A DNA stretch of 64,000 nt, from the NCBI GenBank assembly GCA_028554645.1, contig JAQOOI010000022.1, forward strand, positions 248,001-312,000. Reading direction: 5' to 3'. How positions within the stretch are numbered: the stretch's first letter is position 1; every line of letters starts with the position of its first letter. Shown here piece after piece: positions 38,488-51,182 of the stretch. The notes under the pieces are model-generated. The model worked only from the letters and a program-made list of their open reading frames with translations, was not told the origin of the DNA and searched no databases. The DNA is from Omphalotus guepiniiformis (lineage: Eukaryota; Basidiomycota; Agaricomycetes; Agaricales; Omphalotaceae). The position numbers and the translations under genes were made by a program.

Positions 38488-38912
38488 TTACTTCCTGTCA
38501 CCCATACCGAGAGTGTCCTTAGCTTTGTCAAGCATAGAGCTCTGTAAGATGCGTAAGTAGAGTTAGTAAGTATAGCGAAACTAATAATACGCACGTCCGA
38601 CGACTTGTTGGAATTGCCGCTCATGGTATCACCTGCCTTCTGAGCCATCGACTTGTCACTCTGAATGCATGTCAGAAATGAGCAGATAAGAATGAAAAAA
38701 AAACACATTACACACCTGAGGCTGAACGGATGAAAGACCAGAGTCCATGGTACCCTTCATCTTGTCACCCATGTGCTCGGTGGTGCTCTTCTCAGAGTCA
38801 GGCTATAGAACAAATGATTGAATACGAAGGTTTTGTAGTGTGAGGGAAAGACAGCTACCTTCATTGCGGAGGAAGCCTTGTCGGTGAAAGACTGACGAGC
38901 GTTATCGGACAT
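38488..38912 (-). CDS. Hsp12/Hsp9-like small stress protein
   Basis: Intrinsically disordered, membrane-associating stress protein of about 86 aa in four exons: 38912-38859, 38802-38716, 38660-38595, 38541-38488. The N-terminal MSDNARQSFTDKASSAMKPD matches the Hsp12 consensus (S-D-x-x-R-x-x-F-x-x-K-A-x-x-A-x-x-P-D-S-x-K). The QPQSDKS element and a C-terminal amphipathic LDKAKDTLGMG also fit. Members are strongly induced by heat, osmotic and stationary-phase stress. A TATA box about 85 bp upstream fits an inducible promoter. Confidence 0.88.
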
Positions 38913-38991
38913 GATGATAATAAAACTTTGAGTTGGTGTGGTTGTTATAAAAGTTGGTTGAAGGAGATTGGTGTTTTAAATGCTCAGAATG

Positions 38992-39007
38992 GCAGCCCTT
39001 TTATACC
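38992..39007 (-). promoter_or_regulatory. TATA box of the Hsp12-like gene
   Basis: On the minus strand GGTATAAAAAGGGCTG lies about 85 bp upstream of the ATG and is followed by a CA/CT-rich leader (CACCAATCTCC, ACAACCACACCAAC). This is typical of strongly expressed fungal genes. Confidence 0.7.
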
Positions 39008-40222
39008 AGCCTCTGAACTGAACACGCCACATAAAGGATAAGGTCCGCTCGTGAAGGTGGCGGGAATGACGTTTAAGGTGACGCGCGCGCTGCATCATGC
39101 ATGTGAGCTCGTACTCGCATCAACCTTAACATGCATACCCTCCGATAAGTGTTGCAATTATTCGAAGCGATATTAAAGCAAACTTTAGTATCTAAAGTCA
39201 CTTCCTACGGGACCACGCCCTCGATTAGTATTTGGATATAAGTGCCTGTCGTCTCACAAAGACCTTTTCCGTACGAAAAAAGTGAGTCATCGTAACATAG
39301 GATTTTGAGCAAAACGTCTTCAAGCATAGTTGTTCGTTTGGCTTTGCAACTTTGAAGGGATTCCGGCGGAAACGAGGCGCAGATCTTTCCTCTTGTCTGC
39401 AGCCTGGGCGCGCGGCCTGTATTGATGTTCTGTTGTCGACCAACGCGTCCGATAACTTTTTTGTGGGGATATGCGCATTATGGAGGGCGAAACTTGGACG
39501 TGGTTTCAACCTTTTTCTTCTTCTACTGTGTAACTTGCAGCCTTGCAGCGATGTCGTATCTCGTGATTTGATTGTGTTGAATCGACGATGGCATTTGTTT
39601 TGAACAGTTCGGGCACGCCAGCTTTTGAGCATCGCGTATATATATAAAAGCGGTCCTTTGAGTTTGCGAAGTGAAGAATACACATGTATTTTCCTGCTCG
39701 GCCGACCCTTCTGAGTTTTGGATCACTGTAGCCACTGGACGGAATCTTGTTCTTGTTCTTGTCACTTGATGCCCACCATCACACCATCACACCATCCCAG
39801 GAGGACGAATGCCGAAAGCGAAATGGTATTGTACAACGGGGTCGCCAAAGAGCTGCAAGAAACGTAGAAACAACCAGAGCCTGAGGGAGTTGCGCTAATC
39901 CTACAATATGTGCAAATGAATGATGAAAGCCAAGAAGAGAATATACAAGTGGGCCAGGGAATACAAAGATGACGGAAACCAATCTGCGAGAGCGATCGAA
40001 GGTATCTGCGAGGCTTTGGAGAACCAGGGAATAGGACAGGTTTGTATGTACATGAGACGGAGGGTATCTTGTTCCAAGACGTGCAAAAAGTGGGGAATCG
40101 CAAGAACGTGCAGGAAAACGATAAACAAAAACGGCGCCAGAGAGAGGGATTGCAAAATCATCGTAGAGTGAAACCAAGGAGGAGAGTTAAGCAACATCAG
40201 GCCAGAGAAATCGGCTCGGAGT
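39008..40222. other. Intergenic, unresolved
   Basis: About 1.2 kb. It holds a plus-strand TATATATATAAAAG at about 39639-39652 followed by only a 15-codon frame, and CATCACACC repeats at 39778-39800. Overlapping open frames on both strands (39762-40239, up to 132 codons) lack recognisable motifs. One could be a small lineage-specific gene; I cannot support it. Confidence 0.4.
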
Positions 40223-43200
40223 TCAAGGCAGCGCATTGAACTGCTTCTCGAAAAGCCTCCTGCTAGAGCTCGAAATGGATTTGACCTGATCTAGCGACCG
40301 CGAGCATACTACCTTACCCTCGTTCAATGCTGAAGCCTTGATATCGCAAATCACCGAGAATGCCACGTTAAGAGCAAAATCAGGCCTGAGGGAGTAGGCA
40401 TATGATGCCTTAATCTTCTCCACTTCACCCGTTATGTGAAGTCCCGGAATATCCTGCTCATAAAAAACAATAGCATCGCGGTTTCGCTCTTTCCGAGTAA
40501 GGTGTTTTTTGGAGCGATGGGGAGATGTAGAGACCTGTTTATTCCTGGCCATCTTTTGTCTATCACTGCGGAATAACGTGAACGCTTCATCGACGTGCTT
40601 TATAATCAGAGCCAACTCGGCTCGGCGAGCAGTTTGGAGGTCCTGTGCAAAAGTCGAAGAAGCTTGAGGACCACTGTCAGGGGTGACCAGTTTCTCGCTT
40701 AGAGCTTTTGCATTCTGGAATGGATGAAGCAGGATAGGGTCTAGCCGTGCATATAATGGTTCAGGGTCTTCAGCTCCGTGGGATACTGTTCCAACACGTC
40801 TATCGTATTTCCCTAGATGTTCGTCCAGTAAAGAATTTCCGTAGCTCGTAAGATAAGTGTGGATATAGGGTTTCTTGTTATTTCCCGTGCTACCAGATTC
40901 AAGAAGATGGCGATTCTTCGAACTTTCTTTTTGGTCGCGGTCATATACAGCCGGCTTTACAATGGCACCAGTCTTGGACCCATCAAGGATGGTATTGAAC
41001 CTAAAGGCCATGAGATGAATCGCTGCACTAGGCATGAGATCACTTACATGTAAGCAAGGCGGACGGTTATGTCACTATCATATCCATATACTTCGACCGC
41101 AGCATCATGAAACGAAGAGTAGAGGCCGACTTTTGATTCAGTGAGACCAGTCAGAAACGTTTGCTGAAATGCATTTTGAGCTGCTTCAGGAGTAGGCTCG
41201 CGGCCAATCCGAGCAATGAAATCTGTTACACCTTCTATCCGAACTTCGAAATTATCCTTCATGAAGTTTTCGGGAGGAAGCACGAGCGAAGTAGGACCGA
41301 AAGGCTCGACTAGCGTTTTGAGCCCAATAACAAAAGCGACATCTACCAAAGGTGATTATGTTAATACGAAGCCTACTTTTTTTAATTGATGATCAAGACT
41401 CGCCTCCGTCAACGTCTAATGAATACAGAGACAAGTTAGTGGTGATCTTAGCTTATTCACGGGCTGTGCACACACCTCCACCGGAGAGTATACTCATAAG
41501 ACTAATCAAGCCTTTCCGAGGGTCGAGAATAGGCTTCGTGGAGACAATGATTACATCGGGCCAGCGAGCTAGTTGTGGTATATTTACTGCGGTGACCTAG
41601 TCCGTACTCCGTGTTAGTCTCTCATCTGTAGCGCTAGAAATGATATGCAAACCTTTTGAATGTCTGAAGAAAGACGGATAGGATATCTAGGCATATCAAA
41701 CTTGAAAAATGACACAAGCGCTAGGGCCCAGTGTGATGCCTTACCTGCCAATCTAACGAAGAAAAGTTTACGATTGAGCTAAGGGACATGATGAGCACTC
41801 ACCAGAACTTCGCCAGTGATAGTATGAAACAGGATGTGGGACTCGGGATCCTTCATGGCAGTCGACGAACAGTAGAATATTTCATTAGGCGCGAGAACAC
41901 CTAATGGATCTATGGTACGCAATTAGTATCAGGCTATATTGGACAACTGGGAAGATTCATTCTGACCAGGGATCACAAAAGCCTCGGCCGCGGTCCCATC
42001 GGGAAGAGGTATATGCAATTTTTTTATCGCTAACTCGATGGCCCTCTTGAGTATCCACCGAATCTTTTCCTGTAGAACACCATCCGTTGATGGCTCGAAT
42101 CCTGACTGTATCAATTCCAGTGCATACTCATTTAGAGTATAAGGCTCTAACCAGGAAACATCAGCAATAGGGTCAACTACGACGAGAGCACTTACCGCCG
42201 CTGGATGGATCACGGCCAGAATTGGTGACACTAGCATCGCCAGCAAAATCATCTACACTTGTTTCCGAGTCACTTTCCGAGTCAGACACAAATGCTGTAG
42301 AGCCCCGTTCATGTCCCGAGTATCCCAGCACACGACTTAGACCCTGCGCGACCCGCTGCATCCTCACCGTCGTCACCCGACCTAGCGAATTGATAGCATC
42401 CCATAGCGCTATCATCGCATGCGGGCGTTCCCACTCGGTAAGAGGCGCGATAAGTGTTTCGAGCGCATCCTTCATTAGTTTCTCGAAAACTTCACGAGGC
42501 ACCCCATTGTGTGCCAGGTTCAAAACACTTTGTGTCGTCAATGCGGAGTGTCCTGCTGATGAGACTGACTGGGAGGGGCGTAATAGATCGAGTATGCGAT
42601 GTGTGCGTTCAAGTTGTGTATATACACCAAAAGCGTCCAAGTTAGCATAGCCAACCTCCCGCTGAGCATCTCGTGCGTAGAACTTTGGAACTGACCCATT
42701 CTCGTCAAAGTGAGGATATACAATTTTTCGCTGAGAGTCTCGTATGTATATTTTCGGAACGGAGCTTTTGTCGTTGGGGTGGACAGTCCATAGACCTTTG
42801 GAACCTGCAATCCGACCTTGGACAGCACTAGGGAGGCTCGATAAATTAAGGGCACGAGTGATAGCCAGCATGCCCGCCTCATTGATGAAGCCACAGCCGT
42901 CCGTTAGTATTTTGTCAGCAGGCGGTTTCGATCCCTTCCAGTCAGATGAAACTTAAGTTGCTGTGAGTTACGGTATTGAGATGGAGTACCTTCAACTCAC
43001 CAATATCAGGTATGAAAACGATATTTTCACATTCAAACAAAAGTACCGGGATCGAGTTTGACAGTGCAAGACTACTTCTCGCACTAAATTTCGAGATAGG
43101 CTAAAGGCAAGTTCGTTTAGTCACGAGTCGTAGCATCAAGAAAACAATCACCTGTGATGAATTAAGCTCGATAGGATTGTGCCAGTTAAGAATGTCGCCA

Positions 43201-45367
43201 AACGAACACCGATATTGATCGCCAAAGAACGCGGACGGGATTCGTCCATGGTCCTGGTTCACCTCCACTGCATATACACCATCGTCCTTTGGAGGAATAG
43301 CGACGAACACGCGACCGTTGAGTATGAACTTCTGACTCAGAAAACGAATGACCGCATCTTTCTCATTCTGGAGAAGATCCTTCTGAATGCGAATGTGAAG
43401 GACTCGCCTGGAGCCAAGGTGCCGTGCCAGACGAGTCGAACGACGCATTTCCAATGGTTCAAGTCGAAGCTTGTAGGTATTTTTCACCTTCACCAGACTA
43501 GCGATCTGTTGGATCTTTCCTCCGAACCAATTCTCAACGCCTTCCCACATCCCCATAAGGCCTAACCCACGGGAGCAATTTTCGAGAATGGCCTTCTGTT
43601 CACGGTCGAATTCTCTCCCTAGATGACATATGTTTGAATGTATAGGCACAAGACGGAAAAAGCACCGCACCCTAGACTATCGTCCCAATACACTTTCCCT
43701 GGAGGTAAATCCTTCATAATGTGTCGGACCTTATGCAGGACGGACGCGTCAGATTTGCCAGCGAAATATTCACATTTCGTCCGAACGAGATCCCAGGTCC
43801 ACTCCCCTTGGGTCACACCTCTACTGAGCTCGTACTGGACACCCCATGAAATGTGCAGATTATCAAAAACCTTCTGAACAGAGGAGTCATGCGCAATGAC
43901 ATGTGTCTTCAACTTTGGTCCAGAAGACCAGAGCGTTTCAAAGAACGAGTTCGTGTTGCGTGGTGTGGGCTGTGATGAAGGCGCAGATGATCCAGAGGCC
44001 ACAGCACATGCATCGCGGGGCCGAAGCGGGGCACTGGGTTTAAAGGTCTTGCGTGATTGAGGTGACGGCGATGTTTCTCTGGATGGTGGTGCTTGCCGCT
44101 TACGAGTCGGAGAGTCATCAATAGATGATATTGAACTGTAGATTGGCGGACGTAAAGAAAATATCGAAGAGCTTGTGGATGCCCCGGAATCAGTATCCAC
44201 TGAAACCCAGTGAGCAAACGAGATCTTGTACAAGTCTTAAATAAAACCTCACTAAAATCATCTATAAAACCACCAGATCAGCGTTATCCGAAAAGAATTG
44301 ATACTGAAATACACACCGTCATCTTCCGTATCTGATACAATGATGGGTTTCGGAAACTGCGAGAAATATGTTTAGACGGCTTGAATGGATCCAGGGGTTT
44401 AGTCTCACCTTCTTGGATCGAAAAGAAGTCGGCGTCGACGGTGTTACTGTTTGACAACATTCAGCAAAGTGATATATTTGAGAACGTAGAGACCTACATG
44501 TGACCTTATTGAACCTTTTCTGTACTGACATGCTCACGGGGGTACGTTGAGGAGGCGTCCTTAGCGCCTCCTCGTCGCACCGCTGCGATAGAGAGAAGGC
44601 TGAAAATGACAGGGATAAGCACATCCGTATAGATTGTTTGCCAGCTACACGCACCCTTCTTTTTCGGAGTTGAAAACCCTTCCTTTGAAGGACTCGAAGG
44701 CGCTTTTCCCGTGGAAGAACTCCCGACTGGATAGCGAAATTAGCATAGGTAGACCGTTTGCCAGCCATAATACGCACTCTTCTTTTTCGGAGTTGAAAAC
44801 CCATCATTTGAGAGACTTGAAGGCGCTTTTCTAGTCGAAGAATTCCCGACTGTATAGCAAGATCAGCATAGGTACGACAGAACGATAAATTCACTCAACT
44901 GGCACTTGGAAACAGATTTTTATTTCCCAGCGCCATCAGATTCTCTGAAGTTGTATATCCACTATCCAAATCCGAGTCGGTCTGAATGATTCATGAGGTA
45001 AGCTCTTCGCTATATCTTCATCTGATGAGGATGCTTACATCCATGAGAGATTATTGATGGTAGCAGAAGGTGTCGCAAATAACAAGCATTGAAGAGTAAT
45101 CAAAGAATAGTGCAAACGAGATTCAAAGGAAAGTGATTCGCGGTATATCGGATCCTGGTCAACGTATAAGAGATAGAGCTGTGATGGTGGGAGATCAGTA
45201 GGATGGGTATAAGTACGACTAGAGTAGATGCTGCCGCTGCGAGGCGGCTGCGTGCCTCTGTCAATGTCACTGTCAGTGTCGACCCTCGATAAGCGTTCAA
45301 CTTGATAGAATTCAAAACCTTGGTGATCTACGTCACGTGCTCGACTATTCACGAATGCATTGGCCAT
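40223..45367 (-). CDS. Eukaryotic (QDE-1/RDR type) RNA-dependent RNA polymerase
   Basis: Cellular RNA-silencing polymerase that makes double-stranded RNA for Dicer. The secure part runs from about 44531 to the stop at 40223. Family blocks in order: NIVFIPDI, DGCGFINEAGMLAITRAL, QGRIAGSKGLWTVHP, KIYIRDSQRKI, ITGEVLVGRYPIRLSSDIQK, WPDVIIVSTKP, then the catalytic LSGGDVDGD. Later come FRFNTILDGSKTGAIVKPAV and a C-terminal helix. The DxDGD motif is assembled from three exons, including a 12-nt exon 41415-41404, and its downstream intron is GC-AG (GCGAGT). Upstream exons encode Ser/Pro/Lys-rich disordered sequence including a tandemly duplicated exon. The true start (45367 MANAFVNSRAR or nearer 44531) is uncertain, as are several 5' joins. 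Confidence 0.88.
44636..44873 (-). repeat. Tandem exon+intron duplication in the 5' part of the RdRP gene
   Basis: Two copies, 44636-44750 and 44756-44873, share about 85% of bases. Each copy contains an acceptor (TACAG or TCCAG), an exon beginning TCGGGA and ending in CCGAAAAAGAAG, and a GTGCGT donor in the same phase. Spliced they encode G-(N/S)-S-S-T-x-K-A-P-S-S and S-x-x-G-F-S-T-P-K-K-K twice. Confidence 0.8.
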
Positions 45368-47889
45368 GAGCTACAAAACCCTAACTTTAAGTCTTTAACA
45401 TATGCAGTATACTGTGAACTCGAATAAGGGCTTACTAGAGGCTTATCATGGTTCTCAATCATCCGGTTCTCCAGGCCCCAGGTAATTCGACAAATGAAAT
45501 GGGTTTTCGCGCTCTCGGTTGCTGTCACTTGCTGGGAGTTTCAATGGCAGCCGGCTGACAGTGAAAGCTGTTCATTGAAAGATCTGTGAGTTCGAGCCTC
45601 ATACTATTGTTTCACTGGATGAATGATTGATGCCTCTTTTAGACCAGGTTTGCTGTCGTTAACAAGAAAGAAATCCGCCACATAACGAATGATTTGCAAC
45701 CGTGACGATATCCCAGGCAGGACTCGGAACTGCCAACTGGAAGCGCTGAGCTGCGGACCGTGACAAGCTCTAGCTAGCTCTGGCTGCCCATCTCTGCGTC
45801 TCTAGAAGCTGGACCTTGTTTTCTCCTCATTGACCTTGGAGGCCACCCAAGAGGTTCACGCTAGCTTCGTACGTTCTTACCTCGTGGGACATCCTCGCAT
45901 AGTCTAAGACTCATTTGGCGTTTAATATTTCTTGACGTGGGGACGACTCGCTGGTAGGATGCGGTGTTTGTGGTCCGGCCGGGCATTGAATATTGAGGGT
46001 TCGTCATCCTTGAGAAAGAGAATAGCAATACATTGATTACAGTTTCCACGTCCTTCTCTGCCAAATTCTCTCAGAGCGGGTTGCCTCCAAGGGGTCGCAT
46101 CAATCCTAGGTGACAAGACAGTTGCTGTCTGCCAGTTTCACTCTTCAGCAAAGTTCAACGTGTTACGGTTCTGGAACCATAGATGGGTCTACGCAAGATA
46201 TCATAGGCGGAGTTCGCGATTCAAAACTCGTGATTTATCTCATCTCACCTCAGGCACAAAACACTGGCTACCGGACCCATTACTACACGGAGAGCATCAA
46301 TCCATCTTGCTACCGACTACCAAAGGTCAAACGATAGATTATTAGATTCGTCGATGATCTATGTACATTGCATGTTCAGAGCGGTGACGATGGTAATCTT
46401 TCACAGACCACAGACCGTGTCCAGGTTAGTCGAATACATGATATACAACTTATCTGGCGTCAATGTTCATCGACATCCGTAAGCCTTGATGCAAGGTCAC
46501 GATGATGAGGTTTTTGCATGATTTTACTCCAGCTCACCAACAGCCTCCAACGGATAAACGGATAAGTGCGCACTGCAAACTGTGCACCAGGAAAATCAGA
46601 AATTGGAGAAGAGAAACTCGGGCTAATTTCGCAGCGTGGCTCGCGGCTTCGCCAAAAAGACCGGAGACTATGTACACGCTCAGAATGTGATAGCAAATAA
46701 TATTCTTTATCTCAAAGTCCCAGCAGGGTCCTAATTCAGGCTAGCCTACTCCGGGCATTGAATTGGAGGTTCGCGTCCATGTGTACCAGTACGTAGTCAA
46801 GAGGCTAGCAAAGGCCGTGTGATCAACGGAATTGCCTTCGGGAGAGCACTAGAAGCTGCTCCTATTTAGCATGCTATACTGCCTTCCTTACTTCCTAGCG
46901 TCGGTAAATAGTCTTCAGACTTGGGCCCGAGATGGAAAAGCGTTCGTGGCCGGCCCGGGCAGGCGATGAACAAACTTCGCCCATGGATTGGTTCATCGAG
47001 GAGGAAGGTATTGTGCAAGAGGAACGTTAGATATCGGCCTATACGTTGTAGTATCATTGTCAGGTCTTGGATATATACATTTCCTGCACGCAATGCCATA
47101 TAAACTGCTCCAGAGACCTCATAAACGTACCAAACGTGCTCTACCAGCTAAATGGTCGACATATCTGTTTCGCGAGAAGCCACCTCAATGAAAGAGATCT
47201 AAGGACGTATCCTGAGGCAACACTGTTGAGAGCAAGAGTTTCATCATTCCGACCTGACGCGCGTCCAAAATTAAATCCATCCTGAATAGGGTGACATCCC
47301 GGCGGCGTGTGCAATCAGAAGCTGCGGACAAAGCCATGAGAAATACGAACATTTTTGCTTCTCTCCTCGATGTTCACCTACATTCTAGACCTCTCCTCGA
47401 TGAAGAAAGCGCGTACGAGTGCTCAAAGGCGTCCTATGGCCAATGGCTGACTGAGGCAATTCCAGGTTTCAACCGGTATGACTTCGTACAGCCTCTCCAG
47501 CGAATATTCAAGCTAACTGTCCAGTCAGTAACAGATTATCGACATCTTCAAGACGATGCATACCTAAAGCATGTCGAAACGATGTTATTGAGCGGCTCAG
47601 AGCTGGCTCAGAGTCAAGAGGCGTTCTAGCGGCTGAGTCAGCTGGCAACATACGATCGAGTAATTTGTCAAAGTCTCCGGGCCTCGGTGCATACAGTGTG
47701 ATACCACACTGCTAAGCTTGCGGGCAGTTGCTGCCGTGAAACGCACATTTCTTCCTGTTTTCCCCTTCCGCCGCTCCCTTCGACTCCGAAGAGGTCCTAC
47801 AATCTTTTCACACCCCACTGTCTTTTGTGTTTCTCCATATAAATTATCAAAAAAACCGAAAAATCAAGAACAACGCCGCCATTTCAAGT
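45368..47889. other. Intergenic, no supported gene
   Basis: About 2.5 kb upstream of both the RdRP and the chitin deacetylase gene. A plus-strand open frame at 47291-47629 (112 codons, containing YGQWLTEAIPGFNRYDF) could be a fragment of a coding gene but shows no family match or start context. A tRNA-like T-arm (GTGAG-TTCGAGC-CTCAT) occurs at about 45587-45603 without a full cloverleaf. No transposon ends identified. Confidence 0.4.
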
Positions 47890-50131
47890 ATGTTATCTCG
47901 CTGCTTACTGGCGTTGGCTCTGCCTTTCCTTCAAGTGGTCGTCGCGCAGGATGGGAGTATAAGTTCACCGCAAAGTAGCACCGAGGCTGCTGGGTATTCT
48001 TGTGATGCGTCGAAGTGTCAGCTCCCGAACTGTAATTGTGCTAGCACGAGTCCGCCTGGTGGATTGAACGCAGTGAGTGTCCATCTTCTCTGTTGATGAC
48101 GTGCATGATTCGTGGCAACACTACACGAAAGGCGATGTGACATAGGGTTGGCTAGGAAGACGGTGGAATTTGTGCTATGCCTATATTGTGGCGAAGGTTC
48201 CAATTCCTTAGTGTTCATTGCCCTGATTTTCATCCTCGTTTCAAACTATTGATTGACATTTTGACTTTCGTGCTTCTCGGGAGAATGGTTTTTTCGGTAC
48301 CGGATCATTTTGCTAATTCTTTCTCTTTCACTCCTGTAGTCGGATGTGCCCCAATTCATCGTCTTCACTGCGGATGACGCAGTTCAATCCTACACCCTGG
48401 ACGCCGTTAACCAGTTTCTCGCCCAACGGCAAAATCCTAACGGATGCAAGCCGAAGATGACCTACTACACTTCACTCAATTACACTAACTACACGCTCGT
48501 GACCGGTATGTCGCCTTCCTCTTTTCGCTCGCATCATTGCATTGGCGCCTGATCGTACATGTCATACAGATTGGTTTGTCGCTGGCAATGAGATCGCAGA
48601 TCACACGTAAGTTTCATTGATTTTCATCTACTATTCATACTCAATGCGGACGTCTTCATTCCACTATGACACACCAAGGCGATCCCTCTCAAGATGAGAT
48701 CAACGGTAATCTTATTGCACTCAACGCCCTCGCTGGTATTCCTCTCGATGCTATTCAAGGCTTCCGCGCACCCTACCTTAACTACTCCGTCGACACCCTC
48801 AAACATCTCGCCTCAGTCGGCTTCACATACGACTCCAGTGCCTCAGCGTCCACGCCTGTGACCAGTTCCGGCACCGATGCATTCTGGCCTTACACTCTCG
48901 ACTATGGGATGGCCAACGACTGTTTGGCCGTCGACGGTCTATGTAAAGGCCAGCCGGTGTTGCCCGGGTTTTGGGAGATCCCGATGTACGCGTTTTTCGA
49001 TGAACGTGGAGTAGAGGGTATCCATCTCATGGATCCTTGGTTGGATACGGCCAATGACAATACGGCTGTAAACGATACGGCTACTCTTGAGTATATGAAA
49101 GCAACGTTTACTGATCATTACAATGGAAACCGTCAACCTATCGGATTGTATACGCATCCCATCCATGTTTCCGTGTGTTTTTCTTTTCTCGTGTCCGAAT
49201 GTTGTATACTCATACAGAGCTTTTTCAGAGAACATATCCCGGTGTCGATGTTTCCAATTCGACTATCAACATGATCAACGCGTTCTTGGATTGGGCTCAA
49301 GAGCAGCAGAATGGTGTGTTTTATTCACTCTTCAGCTCAAGGTCGTCCTCGCCAATCTTTCTCATTTCACAGTTTGGATCGTTTCCAGCGAGCAACTCCT
49401 TGCATGGGTACGGAACCCTAAGCCTGTCAGCCAGCTCGGAGACTCCGATGCGCTCAAATGTTCTACCCCTCAAGTCGACTCATCGCAAAAGATATGTAAC
49501 GGGATACCTCAGAACGAAAACGGCCTGTTAAGTCACTGCGCGTTTCCTGATTTCCCCTTCTACACCTGCTACGTTGCTTTTGGGTCTCACATCCCTATTC
49601 AGGCTAATGGGCGCTCTGTTTTGGTTCTTTAGTTCGGTTGTCCTGTTGAGACGCCTACCGTTGGCAACCCTAATCCTGCTCAGTCTGTTCCCGCGGGTGA
49701 ACAAGCTCGTTTCAGATGTACGTGTCCATTCATGTTCTTCCTTGTTGCTCGCCTATCAACTCCTACTCCTGCACAGTGCCAGCAAATTGCTCAACAGCGT
49801 TCTGGGACCCAATTGCAGGGAACTGCATTTGCACGTCCAGCACATGCGCCTTTGCAGACAACTCTAGACCCATCGGGGTGCGTTGTTCTCTCCTGTTTCA
49901 TGTATATCTTGCCGGACTAATGTTTTGGTATCCTAGCCTAACGGGGCAAATCTTACTGGAGGCGGAACAGGTGGGGCATTCAACACCGCATCGGCCAGTT
50001 CTGGGGCCCAGTACGAGCCGTTCAACGGAAATGGTTCGCTAGAGTCAATACCGCTTGGTGTATGGAATGCCCTGGTTGTGGGAGTTATAGGCGCGTTGGT
50101 AGGTACGTTAGGGGTTGCTAGTAGGCTTTGA
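47890..50131 (+). CDS. GPI-anchored chitin deacetylase (polysaccharide deacetylase, CE4)
   Basis: Cell-wall enzyme converting chitin to chitosan, about 480 aa. Signal peptide MLSRCLLALALPFLQVVVAQ; a Cys-rich segment (CDASKCQLPNCNC) precedes the catalytic domain. CE4 motifs: FTADDAV (motif 1, Asp pair), D-H-T-M-T-H (motif 2, metal-binding H-x3-H), RAPYLNYS (motif 3), GLYTHPIH (motif 5). It ends in a hydrophobic GPI-type tail (LVVGVIGALVGTLGVASRL) after a Gly/Ser/Asn region. Exons include 47890-48072, 48340-48505, 48570-48606 and 48665 onward, then 3' exons. The junction between the third and fourth exons falls inside motif 2 and lacks an AG acceptor: the intron would run 48607-48664 and end CCAC. 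Other introns are standard. Confidence 0.87.
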
Positions 50132-51182
50132 GGACTTGCTGCGTTCAGAGATTCGGTTGTGGGTATTGCCTTTTGCTAGCAGGCCAGTGTCAACGGATGT
50201 CGAAGTGCTCATTCCGCTGTCACTTTTATTCGGATTTTTTTTTAATACTATATCTCGTTATCATCACTTTCCTAATTCTTTAAATTTACTTGTTCATTTC
50301 GTGTTGGATACTTCACTTCTCGACTAAGGGACAATTGTCGGCGACCGCGTATTGACATCTCTCTTCCCTCTTTATTGACATACGCCTTCGTCCTTCTCAT
50401 TGACATTCTTCACTCACCTACCTCTCATCCCTCGTCATAGCCATGTGTACCCGTTGTTTATCCCTCACCGCCCGACCTTCTACTTGTGATGGCCTACTTC
50501 TATTGCTACGCATTGATTACTTCCCTCCTCATTGCATAGTAGTGAACGTACTCACAAAACCTATCGTCTGACAGGCTTCTTATTTAGTTCATGAGATGGG
50601 GTAAGTTGTTCTGTTGTATTCAGTGTGAGCGGCGGCTTACAGAGGAACAGCAAGCTCGGATTCCAGTCTGTCCACCACAGATGGTTCTCTCAGGCAATGA
50701 ATGCATCAATACTGTACATCCACCTCCTACATAGCATTGAACACACTCTGAAGGTCCAGGTCCTGAAGCCAGTCGAGCGGGAGAAGATGTCAACACATAC
50801 ATTGCATATCAGTGATGCAGTAGTAAATTGGATGCGAATGAAGGGTCATAGATTAGTTGCATCATTATCATAAGGATGAAAACTGTCATATCAAACGAAC
50901 GTGAGGCAGCTTTTCAGGAATGTCCAAAGTATTGTCTAAGTAGTCATGTACGAATATATGATTGTGAGAACTGTCCGTGAGGCTTAGGTTCTGTCTTCCG
51001 ATGTGTCGTTTCCACTTGGCAGCGCCGGGTACGAAATTTGATACGGTCCATATGTAAAGCGTTCAATGCGTGCTGCAGCTGACTTATCTGTTGGACAGTC
51101 TGATTAGAGGATCAAGTGGCTGGGAAGACAGAGACGAGAGACTATAATTGACCTTTACATGCACCATCACTGTAGTTGAATG
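50132..51182. other. Convergent spacer, no gene seen
   Basis: About 1 kb between the chitin deacetylase 3' end and the DUF6533 gene 3' end. Pyrimidine-rich at 50330-50520 (TTGACAT(T/C) repeated with CTTC/TCC runs). No ORF with a motif. Confidence 0.5.

Noticed and set aside
39762..40239. Overlapping open frames of 111-132 codons on both strands
   Set aside because: Neither shows a family motif, and start context and splice signals do not favour one strand.
41398..41416. Apparent mutation of the RdRP active site (D-V-D-G-G followed by a stop)
   Set aside because: Recognising a GC-AG intron after the 12-nt exon restores D-V-D-G-D and a good downstream family match.
40223..45367. Idea that the RdRP is an integrated viral polymerase
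   Set aside because: All conserved blocks are of the cellular QDE-1/RDR type (DxDGD) and the gene has many spliceosomal introns.
45542..45609. tRNA-like sequence with a good T-arm (GTGAG-TTCGAGC-CTCAT) and 6 of 7 possible acceptor pairs
   Set aside because: No convincing D-arm or anticodon stem-loop and only 68 nt in total; at most a relic.
47291..47629. 112-codon plus-strand open frame as a real gene
   Set aside because: No recognisable domain, no clear promoter or neighbouring exons; kept only as a remark in the intergenic entry.
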